This document shows, piece by piece, positions 7,624 to 16,493 of a stretch of DNA of 64,000 nt. The translations under genes and the position numbers were made by a program. The first letter of the stretch is position 1, and each line of letters starts with the position of its first letter. The DNA is taken from NCBI GenBank assembly GCA_963711455.1, contig CAVQEH010000004.1:558001-622000 (forward strand), read 5' to 3'. The stretch is from DATFVA01 sp963711455 (GTDB lineage Bacteria > Bacteroidota > Ignavibacteria > Ignavibacteriales > Ignavibacteriaceae). The notes below the pieces were generated by a model, which worked only from the letters and a program-made list of their open reading frames with translations, did no database searches and was not told the DNA's origin.

Positions 7624-8679
7624 TTATTTTTGGAACAGAAAAATGTACTCGTGTTTGAAAATATAAAATCCACCTGCCAACGCACGATAACGCCATAATT
7701 CTTTTTGATTTCTTTTAGCGGTCGTCTGGTCAAAATTTTTTATGATTGTGGATTTTAATTTATATCCTCGTTTTATCATTTCCTGCATTGTATAAAATCC
7801 TAATGGAATCCATTCGCCTGAAGAATATTTATCCCCGATTACAATTGCTGCAAATCTTCCCGTGTCGAGTACAGGAAAAGTATTATCTATAACCTTTCCA
7901 AACATCTTTAAAAATTCTTCAAACGTTTCGGAATTTGAAAGATCATTTTTCTTTTCACTGAATTTAATAATATCCCAGTAAGGAGGATGCAAAATTAAAA
8001 ACTGTACCGACTCACACCCGCTTCTTTTTAACCCGGATTTAAAATTTATTTCAGTGCTATCACCGTTTATTATTTTCGTTTTGATTTTAAAAGGGTTTTT
8101 TTCTTTCCTAATATTTTCTCCAGCTATATTTATCACTTCCGGCTGAAGTTCAACCCCAATGCCGTTTCTTCCGAGTCTTTTACATTCGATTAATGTTGTT
8201 CCGCTGCCAAGAAACGGGTCTAGAATCCATTCACCTTTCTTTGTATATCTTCTTAAAAACTGGTTGGGAATCTGCGGAATAAAATTACCCCAGTAACCCG
8301 CGGTATGTGCACCTGTTCTGTCTCTCTTATCAAGGATCCAGAGGCTATCTGTCAAAAGATCATCATACTCTTTCCAGCGGTTTAAATTGATATCGTTTAT
8401 TTTAACCTCCTTCCGTTGTGAAAGACTTTTAATTAATCTTTTAATATAATACCGTGTCCTTTCTAATGTGTGGGTTTCAAGTATCTGGTTCAATTCACCA
8501 AGCAGGTAATTTTTAGAAATTTTATCTTCTTCCCCGTTTAAATGAATGATAAGTTCATCATCATAATCCTTTAACTTATTTAAACCTGAAACAAGAGTCC
8601 GAATATTACTCTTAACGGAAATTAATTCATCATTCTTTAAAAGATTCTGAAGAAGATCAATTAATTTGAATGTTATCAT
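7624..8679 (-). CDS. DNA (N4-cytosine/N6-adenine) methyltransferase, putative type II modification enzyme
   Basis: 351 residues from ATG 8679. A TTG at 8706 is in frame, but CTGGGGGAT between them is the likely ribosome binding site for the ATG. AdoMet motif I is 'ILDPFLGSGTT' (about 152-162), followed by 'GRNGIGVE'. The catalytic motif IV is 'LILHPPYWD' (about 229-236), with His in place of the usual Asp/Asn/Ser before PPY. About 110 N-terminal residues precede a 'GYWGNFIPQIPNQFL' segment and may hold part of the target-recognition function. The following gene looks like a PD-(D/E)xK nuclease, so I read the pair as restriction-modification. An RNA methyltransferase is a less likely alternative. 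Confidence 0.82.
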   Translation of the reverse strand: MITFKLIDLLQNLLKNDELISVKSNIRTLVSGLNKLKDYDDELIIHLNGEEDKISKNYLLGELNQILETHTLERTRYYIKRLIKSLSQRKEVKINDINLNRWKEYDDLLTDSLWILDKRDRTGAHTAGYWGNFIPQIPNQFLRRYTKKGEWILDPFLGSGTTLIECKRLGRNGIGVELQPEVINIAGENIRKEKNPFKIKTKIINGDSTEINFKSGLKRSGCESVQFLILHPPYWDIIKFSEKKNDLSNSETFEEFLKMFGKVIDNTFPVLDTGRFAAIVIGDKYSSGEWIPLGFYTMQEMIKRGYKLKSTIIKNFDQTTAKRNQKELWRYRALAGGFYIFKHEYIFLFQK

Positions 8680-8818
8680 TTGTTTTAATCCCCCAGAAAA
8701 TTTCAATTAGTTAGATTCTGAATTTTATTATAGCACTAATTTAATATCTTCAGAGCGGAAACTGAAGTCATGTTTTCTTAAAAAATAAAATTTTCAAGGG
8801 GATATAAATTGAGACAAT

Positions 8819-8880
8819 TGCTGCATCGTACTTCTTCATTTTCGGGTGTAAGCTCTTACTATTTCAAGCACGATGCAGCA
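8819..8880. repeat. Long-armed inverted repeat
   Basis: Perfect 11-base arms TGCTGCATCGT (8819-8829) and ACGATGCAGCA (8870-8880). They extend to 15 bases with one mismatch and enclose about 32 bases. It lies between the outer-membrane barrel gene and the methyltransferase gene, both on the minus strand. It could terminate the barrel transcript, but there is no U-tract and the loop is long, so a small mobile or REP-type element is as likely. Confidence 0.5.
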
Positions 8881-8900
8881 TTCTAAAAGAAACTGAAGAA

Positions 8901-9464
8901 CTAATTAATTGCGAACATTATACCGGCATTTAACATAAAAAAGTCGCTGCTGATTTCTCCTCCGCCGGGTACGTCTGTAAAATTATAATTAAGAAATACA
9001 TACCTGAAATCGCCGAAAATAAATGCTTTCTCCGATAATGGAATATCTATTCCTGCACCAAAATGCCAGCCGAATTTTTGTGATGTTTTATCAGCTACAT
9101 CACTTAAACTACCCGAGTATTTTATATTTGTGTTATACCAACCTACTCCAACAACACCATACAGGTCTTCTACCGGGTAAAAAAGCCCTGATATCTGAAC
9201 AGGCCAGTTACTGACTTTTATTTCATCATTATGATATTCTTCCTGCCGATAGTTAATTGATCCTTCAAAACCAACGGCATTAGTTAATTTTACTCTGATT
9301 AAGCCTCCATACATCGGATTTCCATTATCTGCATCAGATGCTTTCTGAAATCCAACCTGGGCACCAATTGCAACCGGGTTGTGAATATCTGCTCTGTTCT
9401 GAGCAAGTGAAAATGTTACACATCCTATTATCAATATTATAATATAAGCTAATTTTTTATACAT
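8901..9464 (-). CDS. Outer-membrane beta-barrel protein
   Basis: 187 residues from ATG 9464, chosen because GGAG lies seven bases upstream; the longer frame begins with TTG. Signal peptide: 'MYKKLAYIIILIIGCVTFSLA' then QNRAD. The mature part is a small porin-like barrel of alternating residues, with 'VAIGAQVGFQ', 'GGLIRVKLTNAVGFEGSINY', 'LYGVVGVGWYNT', 'GWHFGAGIDIPL' and a C-terminal aromatic-ending strand 'FFMLNAGIMFAIN'. This fits OmpW/OmpA-barrel-like proteins of eight strands. Ligand unknown. Confidence 0.8.
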   Translation of the reverse strand: MYKKLAYIIILIIGCVTFSLAQNRADIHNPVAIGAQVGFQKASDADNGNPMYGGLIRVKLTNAVGFEGSINYRQEEYHNDEIKVSNWPVQISGLFYPVEDLYGVVGVGWYNTNIKYSGSLSDVADKTSQKFGWHFGAGIDIPLSEKAFIFGDFRYVFLNYNFTDVPGGGEISSDFFMLNAGIMFAIN

Positions 9465-9633
9465 TTTTTTCTCCATCGTCTTATTCAAGATTATGAACGA
9501 CTTAATATATTTTATTCGACAAGACCTACTGTGATTAGATCAAAACAATTAATTAATTGTGATGTGTATAATGAAGGTTAATGATTGATATGTGCTGTTC
9601 CACAAATGAGAAAATTACCTGTGTCAGTTAACG

Positions 9634-11208
9634 CTAAATGAGAGCTAAAACATTCACTGAATTATCTTTTAATGATCCTACATCCGGAAGCCTTTGTTCT
9701 TTCATCAGCAGGTGAATGGCATCCATTTCCTTATCCCGATTCATTCCTGCAGCCGCCATAATTTTATTATTCTTTATGAAATAGGAAATGAATTTTTTAT
9801 CAGGAATATTTCCATCAACAATAATCTCATCCCAGTCTTTTGCAAGACCAACATATCTCAAACTCATACCGACCTGCTCAGTCCAGAAGAATGGAACACC
9901 TTCATATTTAATTTTTTTACCCGCCATGTTAGCTCCCGCAACTCTGCCAAGCTGTTCAGCCAAACGCCAGTGTTCTATTCTTATATGATTACCTGTACGA
10001 AAATCAGGGAAAGTTGAAATATCTCCCGCTGCATAGACATCTTCTTTAACCTGAAGATATGCATCTGTTTTTAAGCTTCCGTCTTTTAGTAAATCTATTC
10101 CGGTTAAAAAATGAGTTGCAGGATTAACGCCGATTCCAATTACTACTAAATTGGCATCAATTTCTTCACCGGATTCCAGAACAACAGATTTCACTTTATT
10201 ATCACCATTAAATTTTTTCACCGTAGATTTTAGTTTAAAGGTCGTTCCATTTTTTTCGTGTTCTTTCTTAAAAAGATTTCCGATTTCTTTTCCGAAGTTT
10301 CTTTCGAAAGGAATCTCTTCCGGAGCGACTATTGTAACTTTAATTCCTCTTTCGGTTAAACTATGAGCCGTTTCCATAGCAATGAAGCTTGCACCAATCA
10401 CTACTGCCTTTTTAGAACTTTTAGCTGTTTCAATTATATTATCCGCATCATCATAGCTTCTTAAATAAAAAACATTTTTTAATTCACTGCCGGGAACCCC
10501 GAGCTTCCGGGGAACGCTGCCGGTTGCAATCAGAAGTTTATCATATTTTAAATTCTTGCTATTATCGAAAGAGACAAATTTTTCTTTTAAATCCACACTT
10601 TTAATTTTCAATTCCTGCTTCACTTCTATTCCGAATTCCTCAAAAAAATCATCAGGACGAAGAGGCATCCATTCCGGCTGTGCTTTTCCCGCAAGATAGT
10701 CTTTACTCAGATTGGGGCGATCATAAGGTTTTTTATTTTCGTGAGTAACCATGATTATATTTCCCTTAAAACCATTTTCTCTCATTGATTGTGCGGCAAA
10801 ATAAGCTGAAGCTCCCGCACCGAGAATTACAAATGTCCTGTTGTCTGATTTAGCATCCCTTTTTATCATAGCAGGTATACGTGAAAATGGAATTTCTTCG
10901 GGAACATTAATCATAACAGAATCCCCCTCAATTTTTATTTTGTAATTGGGAAGTGCATCAAATGCAGGCGGCTCGAGAAGATTTCCGTTTTTTGCGTTAA
11001 AACAGGCATGATGCCATGGACAAATAATAGTATCATTTTTTAGCATTCCTTCTTCAAGGGGAGCCCCGTAATGTGTGCACGATGCGCCTACTGCAAAAAA
11101 CTCATCATTTATTCTGCATAATAAAACATTATTGTTGTCATCAATTTTAAATGATTTCATTTCCCCGTTTTTCAAATCATTTTTTTTAGCAATTTCTTTG
11201 AAACTCAT
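9634..11208 (-). CDS. Rieske-domain NAD(P)H/FAD oxidoreductase (AIFM3-like)
   Basis: 524 residues: an N-terminal Rieske [2Fe-2S] domain (about 1-105) fused to a pyridine-nucleotide-disulfide-type flavoprotein (about 125-524). Rieske ligands are visible as 'SCTHYGAP' (Cys44, His46) and 'CPWHHACF' (Cys63, His66). The FAD site starts 'FVILGAGASAYFAAQSM', the NAD site is 'AVVIGASFIAMETAHSL', and the second FAD motif is 'VYAAGDIS'. The layout matches apoptosis-inducing-factor-3-like and rubredoxin/ferredoxin-reductase-like enzymes. The electron acceptor is not identifiable. The gene stands alone, with a long intergenic region upstream. Confidence 0.92.
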   Translation of the reverse strand: MSFKEIAKKNDLKNGEMKSFKIDDNNNVLLCRINDEFFAVGASCTHYGAPLEEGMLKNDTIICPWHHACFNAKNGNLLEPPAFDALPNYKIKIEGDSVMINVPEEIPFSRIPAMIKRDAKSDNRTFVILGAGASAYFAAQSMRENGFKGNIIMVTHENKKPYDRPNLSKDYLAGKAQPEWMPLRPDDFFEEFGIEVKQELKIKSVDLKEKFVSFDNSKNLKYDKLLIATGSVPRKLGVPGSELKNVFYLRSYDDADNIIETAKSSKKAVVIGASFIAMETAHSLTERGIKVTIVAPEEIPFERNFGKEIGNLFKKEHEKNGTTFKLKSTVKKFNGDNKVKSVVLESGEEIDANLVVIGIGVNPATHFLTGIDLLKDGSLKTDAYLQVKEDVYAAGDISTFPDFRTGNHIRIEHWRLAEQLGRVAGANMAGKKIKYEGVPFFWTEQVGMSLRYVGLAKDWDEIIVDGNIPDKKFISYFIKNNKIMAAAGMNRDKEMDAIHLLMKEQRLPDVGSLKDNSVNVLALI

Positions 11209-11852
11209 ATGTTTGCCTTTCTCAAATAATTTTTTCTTTTTGATTCGGTAACCTGAACACCCAAATCTAATTAACGAAATTCATTCTTTAATCATTTTTA
11301 ATTGATAACACAAATATTATTCGGTTAACCGTTTTAATCTCTTGGTAAATTGTAAAACAACTTAGTATTTAAAGAGCTAAACACTATTGAGTTAAATCAA
11401 GGAGAGCAAACCTTACTAATTTTTATTACTGAACGGTTTATTCGGCGCCTTGCTAAATATCCCGATAATTATATCGATGCAAATCAAAATTTTTTTATTT
11501 ATATTAAAAACATTATTTTCCGATTGAAAATCTCACAACAAAATTTGTAACTCTCTTTTCGTAGAATATCGAAATTCAACTGGTTTTTCTATTTGGTTCT
11601 GTCGATTAAAAATGTTTGATCCCTTTGAATGCAAAGTCTGAAAAATTTTTAGGAAGAAAAAGAATATTATAAGCAGAGCAGGAACTAAAATAATCCATAC
11701 CTAACCTCATTTATAAAAGACAATACAAGCGTCTGCTATAGTAACCGTTATTATTTCCGTTTGATATTTTCCGGTATTACTTACAGGAAATATAAAAGTA
11801 TCAGAATATAAATCACTTTAAGAAATCATATCTATTTCCCGGAGGAAAAAGA
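11209..11852. other. Long divergent intergenic region
   Basis: 644 AT-rich bases between the Rieske/FAD gene (minus) and the ceramidase-like gene (plus). No RNA gene or strong hairpin was seen. One stop-to-stop frame on the plus strand, 11356-11550 (64 sense codons plus TAA), lacks a plausible start codon; it reads '...ELNQGEQTLLIFITERFIRR...'. It could be chance or a gene remnant. A clean ribosome binding site (CGGAGG) precedes the ceramidase start. Confidence 0.4.
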
Positions 11853-14096
11853 ATGGCAGATGATTATTTAATTGGTACAGGAATTTATGATATTACTGGT
11901 CCTGCTGCCGAGCTCGGTATGATGGGTATGGCAAGTATCGACCAAAAAACTGAGGGAATTCAATCGAGATTATTCGCCAGAGCATTTATCGTTTGCGACA
12001 AAACATCAGATAAACGCGTTGTAATACTATCTGCCGATCTCTGGTCATGCACACAGGCAGTTAAAATGGAAGTGGTTAAAAGACTCGAAAGTATTTATGG
12101 GAATGATCTCTATTCAATTGAAAATGTTTTAATAAGCGGGACTCATACTCACAGCGGTCCTGGCGGTTACTCTTATTATGCACTTTATAACCTGTCAATC
12201 CTTGGATTTGATAAACAGAATTTCGAATGTATTGTAAATGGAATGGTTCAGGCTATAAAAAAGGCACACGATAACCTTGCCCCGGGAAAGATTTTCATAA
12301 ATATGGGTGACATTGAAGATTGTGGAGATAACCGTTCTCCACAGGCATACGATAATAATCCCGCAGAAGAAAAATCGAGATATAACGCCAATACCGATAA
12401 AGAAATGCTTATGATTAAGTTTGTTAAAAACGACAACAAAGAAGTCGGCTGCCTTAACTGGTACCCTATACACCCCACAAACCGCGGGAATAAAAACAGG
12501 CTTATTACAGGTGATAACAAGGGTTATGCTGAATACCAGTTTGAAAAAGAAAAGGGGATGGACGTTCAGCAGAAAGAGACTTTCATTGCTGCTTTTGCCA
12601 ACTCGAACTGCGGTGATGTTTCGGGAAATGTAAAATACGGTGTGCCCGACCTGGTACATGACTTTACTCATATGCAGGAATTCGGACTAAAACAATTTAA
12701 TAAAGCAAAGGAGATCTATAACCCGGCAAACAAGCAATTAACAGGCAGTGTTGACTACCGGCATATTCATGTTGATATGTCAAAAGTACAGATTAACGGA
12801 ACAACGAACAGAACCTACCCGGCCGCACTGGGTGCATCGATGTTTGCAGGAAGCACCGAAGACAGCAAATCGGAGTTTGGAATTACCGAAGGAATAAAAG
12901 CAACTGCTACAGGGGACTATCCCTTACAAGATAAAAATCTTATCCTCCAGGCAATTACAATTGTTTCGGGATTATTAACCGGGTTCAAAGTTCCCGGTGT
13001 GCTGGATGAGGAAATGAAGAAGGGACATTATCCCAAACCAATAGTTCTTGCCCAGGGACTTACAGAACCTTATCCCCTTTCACCGGAAGTTTTACCGCTG
13101 CAAATAATAAGGATTGGTAACCTGGTTTTACTCGGCATTCCGGGAGAAATAACAACAATGGCAGGAAGACGATTACGTGAAATGATTTTGAAGATACTCT
13201 CCGGTTCAGGTATCAGTTACCTAGTTCTGGCTACTTATGCAAATGCTTATTCCGGTTACATTACTACGAAAGAAGAATACGATACACAGAATTATGAAGG
13301 AGCTTCAACACATTTTGGTCCTTATACATTATTGGCATATCAACAGGAATTTTCAAAGCTTGCCATTGCGTTAAAAGATGGAAATCCTGTTCCGGCAGGA
13401 CCTGTTCCAAGAGATTTATCTGATAAACAAACCACACTGCAGACAGGGATTATAAATGATACACAGCCCTGGCCATGGATTCCATTCGGGAATGTGCAGA
13501 CGGACGTGGATACTTTTTACAGGGCCGGGGCAACTGTTAATGTAATCTTTTGGGGTGCTCATCCCAAAAATAATCTCAGAACCCAGGGTACTTATCTGGA
13601 AGTTCAGAAAAAAGTTGGAAACAACTGGATTAAAATTTATGATGATCACGACCCGTGCACAATTTATAAATGGGAACGTGATTTTATTGCTAACTCGAAG
13701 ATTACAATAAGCTGGAATATTCCTCTTGATATAGAAGAAGGTGAATACCGGATTTGTCATTTTGGTGATTCGCGCGATGCTTCAGGGAAAATCCATCCTT
13801 ACCAGGGAGCCTCGAATACTTTCAGGATTGGTGCTTTAACAGCCGGCAATGAAATCGGATTTAATAATTCTTACAGCAAAGATCTTCAGCTCTGGTTCTT
13901 TCATCCAGATGACTGGCTCCGGTTTGCAGCATATGATCATTATCTACTAAAGACAAGTGAAAAATATTCCTGGACGGTTCCTGCAGGATGGGGAAAGGTC
14001 CAGGTAAGGTTTACGGAATTAAATAAATGGAAAACTATCTCAGCAGGCAGGTCAATAAATATTTCGGTTAACGGTGAAATTCAGGACACAGAATAA
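11853..14096 (+). CDS. Neutral ceramidase-like amidohydrolase
   Basis: 747 residues, in the size range of neutral/alkaline ceramidases, which hydrolyse the amide bond of ceramide. Family landmarks are present: 'GTHTHSGPGG' (96-105, zinc His), 'YPIHPTN' (204-210, zinc His207), 'CGDVSGN' (253-259, with Ser257 at the nucleophile position; canonical GDVSPN has Pro where this has Gly), 'GEITTMAGRRLRE' (431-443, zinc Glu432) and 'YANAYSGYI' (zinc Tyr). A C-terminal beta domain fits Ceramidase_C. Unlike known secreted bacterial ceramidases it has no signal peptide. It leads a six-gene plus-strand run and starts after CGGAGGAAAAAGA. Substrate may be another N-acyl lipid. Confidence 0.9.
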   Translation: MADDYLIGTGIYDITGPAAELGMMGMASIDQKTEGIQSRLFARAFIVCDKTSDKRVVILSADLWSCTQAVKMEVVKRLESIYGNDLYSIENVLISGTHTHSGPGGYSYYALYNLSILGFDKQNFECIVNGMVQAIKKAHDNLAPGKIFINMGDIEDCGDNRSPQAYDNNPAEEKSRYNANTDKEMLMIKFVKNDNKEVGCLNWYPIHPTNRGNKNRLITGDNKGYAEYQFEKEKGMDVQQKETFIAAFANSNCGDVSGNVKYGVPDLVHDFTHMQEFGLKQFNKAKEIYNPANKQLTGSVDYRHIHVDMSKVQINGTTNRTYPAALGASMFAGSTEDSKSEFGITEGIKATATGDYPLQDKNLILQAITIVSGLLTGFKVPGVLDEEMKKGHYPKPIVLAQGLTEPYPLSPEVLPLQIIRIGNLVLLGIPGEITTMAGRRLREMILKILSGSGISYLVLATYANAYSGYITTKEEYDTQNYEGASTHFGPYTLLAYQQEFSKLAIALKDGNPVPAGPVPRDLSDKQTTLQTGIINDTQPWPWIPFGNVQTDVDTFYRAGATVNVIFWGAHPKNNLRTQGTYLEVQKKVGNNWIKIYDDHDPCTIYKWERDFIANSKITISWNIPLDIEEGEYRICHFGDSRDASGKIHPYQGASNTFRIGALTAGNEIGFNNSYSKDLQLWFFHPDDWLRFAAYDHYLLKTSEKYSWTVPAGWGKVQVRFTELNKWKTISAGRSINISVNGEIQDTE

Positions 14097-14160
14097 ACAG
14101 GAAATATCAAAAAGTTTATCTGAAAAAACTTACACTTTAAAATAACCAGGAGATGTGCTT

Positions 14161-14643
14161 ATGATGTTAGAAGAAACAAGTCCCGGCTTTAAAAAAGTTG
14201 ATTGGTGGGTAAAGTTCTATTCATATATCACTATTGCTGCAGTTCTCTACGGTATTGCCGCTGCACATGTTCCGGCGATAGTCGGAATACCATGGTCATC
14301 CTGCGAGTTCTGCAATTGCAAATTGTACTGTGTTCTTGTATTTCATCTTTATGAAGTACCGCTTGTTACATTTAATGCTTACTTCGCATGGTACGGATTA
14401 AAAAGATTTTCTTCAGTCACTATTCATAATTATAGTTCACTTTTAACCTTTGCGATAATTTCCAATTTAGCTTTCTTCACATTTGAATCTGTTCTTCTGC
14501 TGGATAGTGTTAAGAACAGCGCACCGGCCTGGGAAAGTATCGGGTTGAGTTCTGTTGCAACAATTTTAATTACAGGTTCAGGGTTGGGATTATATGTAAA
14601 ACAAAGAATAGTTTCTCTTTTATATCAAACAAATCAAAATTGA
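14161..14643 (+). CDS. Four-helix membrane protein with Cys cluster
   Basis: 160 residues from ATG 14161, chosen because AGGAG is eight bases upstream; a GTG at 14155 is also in frame but too close. Four hydrophobic segments (about 20-43, 57-78, 90-112, 126-147) make it an inner-membrane protein. Between the first two helices lies 'WSSCEFCNCKLYC' with Cys48, 51, 53 and 57, which could bind a metal or form disulfides. I do not recognise a family. It sits 64 bases after the ceramidase-like gene and 12 bases before the FAD oxidase gene, so it is very probably in the same operon. Confidence 0.65.
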   Translation: MMLEETSPGFKKVDWWVKFYSYITIAAVLYGIAAAHVPAIVGIPWSSCEFCNCKLYCVLVFHLYEVPLVTFNAYFAWYGLKRFSSVTIHNYSSLLTFAIISNLAFFTFESVLLLDSVKNSAPAWESIGLSSVATILITGSGLGLYVKQRIVSLLYQTNQN

Positions 14644-14655
14644 GGAGATCTGATA

Positions 14656-16368
14656 ATGGATTGCGAAATAAAAAAAGAAGAAGATGGTTTTTACCATCCC
14701 GAAACTGAAGAACAAATTATTTGTCTTGTTAAAAAAGCTTATGAAGAAGGATTACAGGTTCGTTGCAGGGGTGCAGCTCATTCAATTGCCTGGGCAATTT
14801 ACACTGATCCCGGCAAAGGAAATGAACCGTTACCGAACAAAGTTTCTCATGAAGAACCGCCGTCCGGTCCAAATATTAATATTATGCTTGATAGATTTAC
14901 CGGATTGGAATGGGAAGATGAAAAGAATGGAATTGTTATAGCGGATGCAGGTATTCACCTGGGCATAGATCCACGTGATCCGGCAGGTAAATCTACATTA
15001 GAAAATGGATTGTTATATCAAGCCTTCCAAAAAGGATTTGCTTTGAATGACCTTGGCGGAATCACACACCAAACGGTTAGCGGTTTCCTGACAACCGGCT
15101 CAGCAGGCGGTTCACTCACTTTTGATCTAAGTGAAAATATCATTGGTTTCAGGATAATCGATGGTAAGGGTGATATTCAGTGGCTCAATAAACCTGATGA
15201 TGGTGATAATAATAATATATTTTATGCAATTTCTCCCTCTCTAGGATTATTAGGAATCATTACAAAGCTAAAGTTTAAATTAAATAAGATGTTTAATATC
15301 TATGGTAATGAAATGACAACACCAACAGATCCGGATAAATGTCCTATAGATCTGTTTGGTCCCGGTTCTGATAAAAAACCAAGCATGCAAACATTTTTGG
15401 AAAAAACTCACTATACAAGAATTTTGTGGTGGCCGCAGAAAGGTGTAAATCGTATTGTGACCTGGCAGGCAACGAGAGGAAATGAACCTGAAGCCCAGGG
15501 ATTTAATCCGGTTCCTTATGAGGAATTCAAAAATAGTCTTGGCGGACAGTTGGAGCAGTTGTTAGGGGCAGTTTTCTTTACACTACTGGGGAACAAGGGT
15601 TTTTCTAATATCTGGGGAAAATTGGGAAAGGATTTCAACCAGTTTAAATCAAATCTCCGGAAAATCGGGAAATCCTCAACATCGCCGTTTCCCGCAATTT
15701 TTACAACTATCCTGCAAATCATTCTCTTCTTTGTCGTGCTTTTTTTCAGCATTTTCAGGCAGCTGCTTCTTTCTCTTTATCCCGCTGTTGTGGGTGTATT
15801 TGAGCCATTGACCAAACAAGGAGAACAAACTACCTTTCAGGATTACTACTGGCGAAGTCTACCGATGGATAATACCGCAGATGACATTCTCATGGGAACA
15901 GAGTTTACTGAAATCTGGGTACCGCTTCAGCACACGGAAAAGAGCATGAAGCTGTTAAACGAAATGTATAAAGAAAAAGGCTTCGCAGGTACGGATTACT
16001 TTTCCACCGAACTCTATGCCGGCTATCCAAGTAAAAACTGGCTGAGTCCGTCATTTACCGACGGAAAGGATGAATTCAAGGACGGAACCTTCAGGATAGA
16101 TGTCTTCTGGTATATAAATAACGAAGGCAGCCCGGATGCCCAAGGCGGCTTCTATCAGCAGTTCTGGGATTTGTTCTCGAAAAACAATATTCCATTCCGT
16201 CTTCATTGGGGTAAGTTTATACCTGGTTACGACTTTGCTAAATGGGCTGATTATTATAAATCTCAATTACCGAAGCTGGATCAATTTTTAAAATTGCGTG
16301 TAGAACGCGATCCGAAAAATATCTTCCTGACAGACTATTGGAAAAAGCACTTAAATATTGAGACATAA
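14656..16368 (+). CDS. FAD-linked oxidase, lactone-oxidase-like, with internal membrane segment
   Basis: 570 residues. The N-terminal FAD-binding PCMH domain shows 'VRCRGAAHSIAWAI' (His42 lies where covalent-FAD enzymes of this class attach flavin) and 'GGITHQTVSGFLTTGSAGG' (pyrophosphate contacts). The C-terminus 'RVERDPKNIFLTDYWKKHL' is typical of D-arabinono/L-gulono-1,4-lactone-oxidase-type enzymes. The unusual part is a hydrophobic stretch at about 345-382 inside the cap domain, one long or two short membrane helices. Substrate not identifiable; a sugar lactone, polyol or lipid headgroup are options. Ribosome binding site GAGGAG; same operon as the ceramidase-like gene. Confidence 0.85.
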   Translation: MDCEIKKEEDGFYHPETEEQIICLVKKAYEEGLQVRCRGAAHSIAWAIYTDPGKGNEPLPNKVSHEEPPSGPNINIMLDRFTGLEWEDEKNGIVIADAGIHLGIDPRDPAGKSTLENGLLYQAFQKGFALNDLGGITHQTVSGFLTTGSAGGSLTFDLSENIIGFRIIDGKGDIQWLNKPDDGDNNNIFYAISPSLGLLGIITKLKFKLNKMFNIYGNEMTTPTDPDKCPIDLFGPGSDKKPSMQTFLEKTHYTRILWWPQKGVNRIVTWQATRGNEPEAQGFNPVPYEEFKNSLGGQLEQLLGAVFFTLLGNKGFSNIWGKLGKDFNQFKSNLRKIGKSSTSPFPAIFTTILQIILFFVVLFFSIFRQLLLSLYPAVVGVFEPLTKQGEQTTFQDYYWRSLPMDNTADDILMGTEFTEIWVPLQHTEKSMKLLNEMYKEKGFAGTDYFSTELYAGYPSKNWLSPSFTDGKDEFKDGTFRIDVFWYINNEGSPDAQGGFYQQFWDLFSKNNIPFRLHWGKFIPGYDFAKWADYYKSQLPKLDQFLKLRVERDPKNIFLTDYWKKHLNIET

Positions 16369-16493
16369 ATATGAGACTATTTAATTCAGCTGATTCGGTT
16401 AAGAGTACACTAATTCTAATCATCTTGAATAATAATAATCCGTATGCATATACTGTTAAGTAATAGTAACTTTTAAATTATAAGGAGCAGATG

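Noticed and set aside
7579..7696. N-terminal extension of the putative endonuclease frame
   Set aside because: It overlaps the methyltransferase C-terminus, has no ribosome binding site and reads unlike a protein start; ATG 7579 preferred.
12195..12671. Reverse-strand frame of 158 codons
   Set aside because: Complement of the ceramidase-like gene with strong conserved motifs on the plus strand; no support for a second gene.
14684..14941. Open frame of 85 codons on the plus strand
   Set aside because: It lies wholly inside the FAD oxidase gene in another frame and shows no ribosome binding site or protein-like pattern; it is a shadow.
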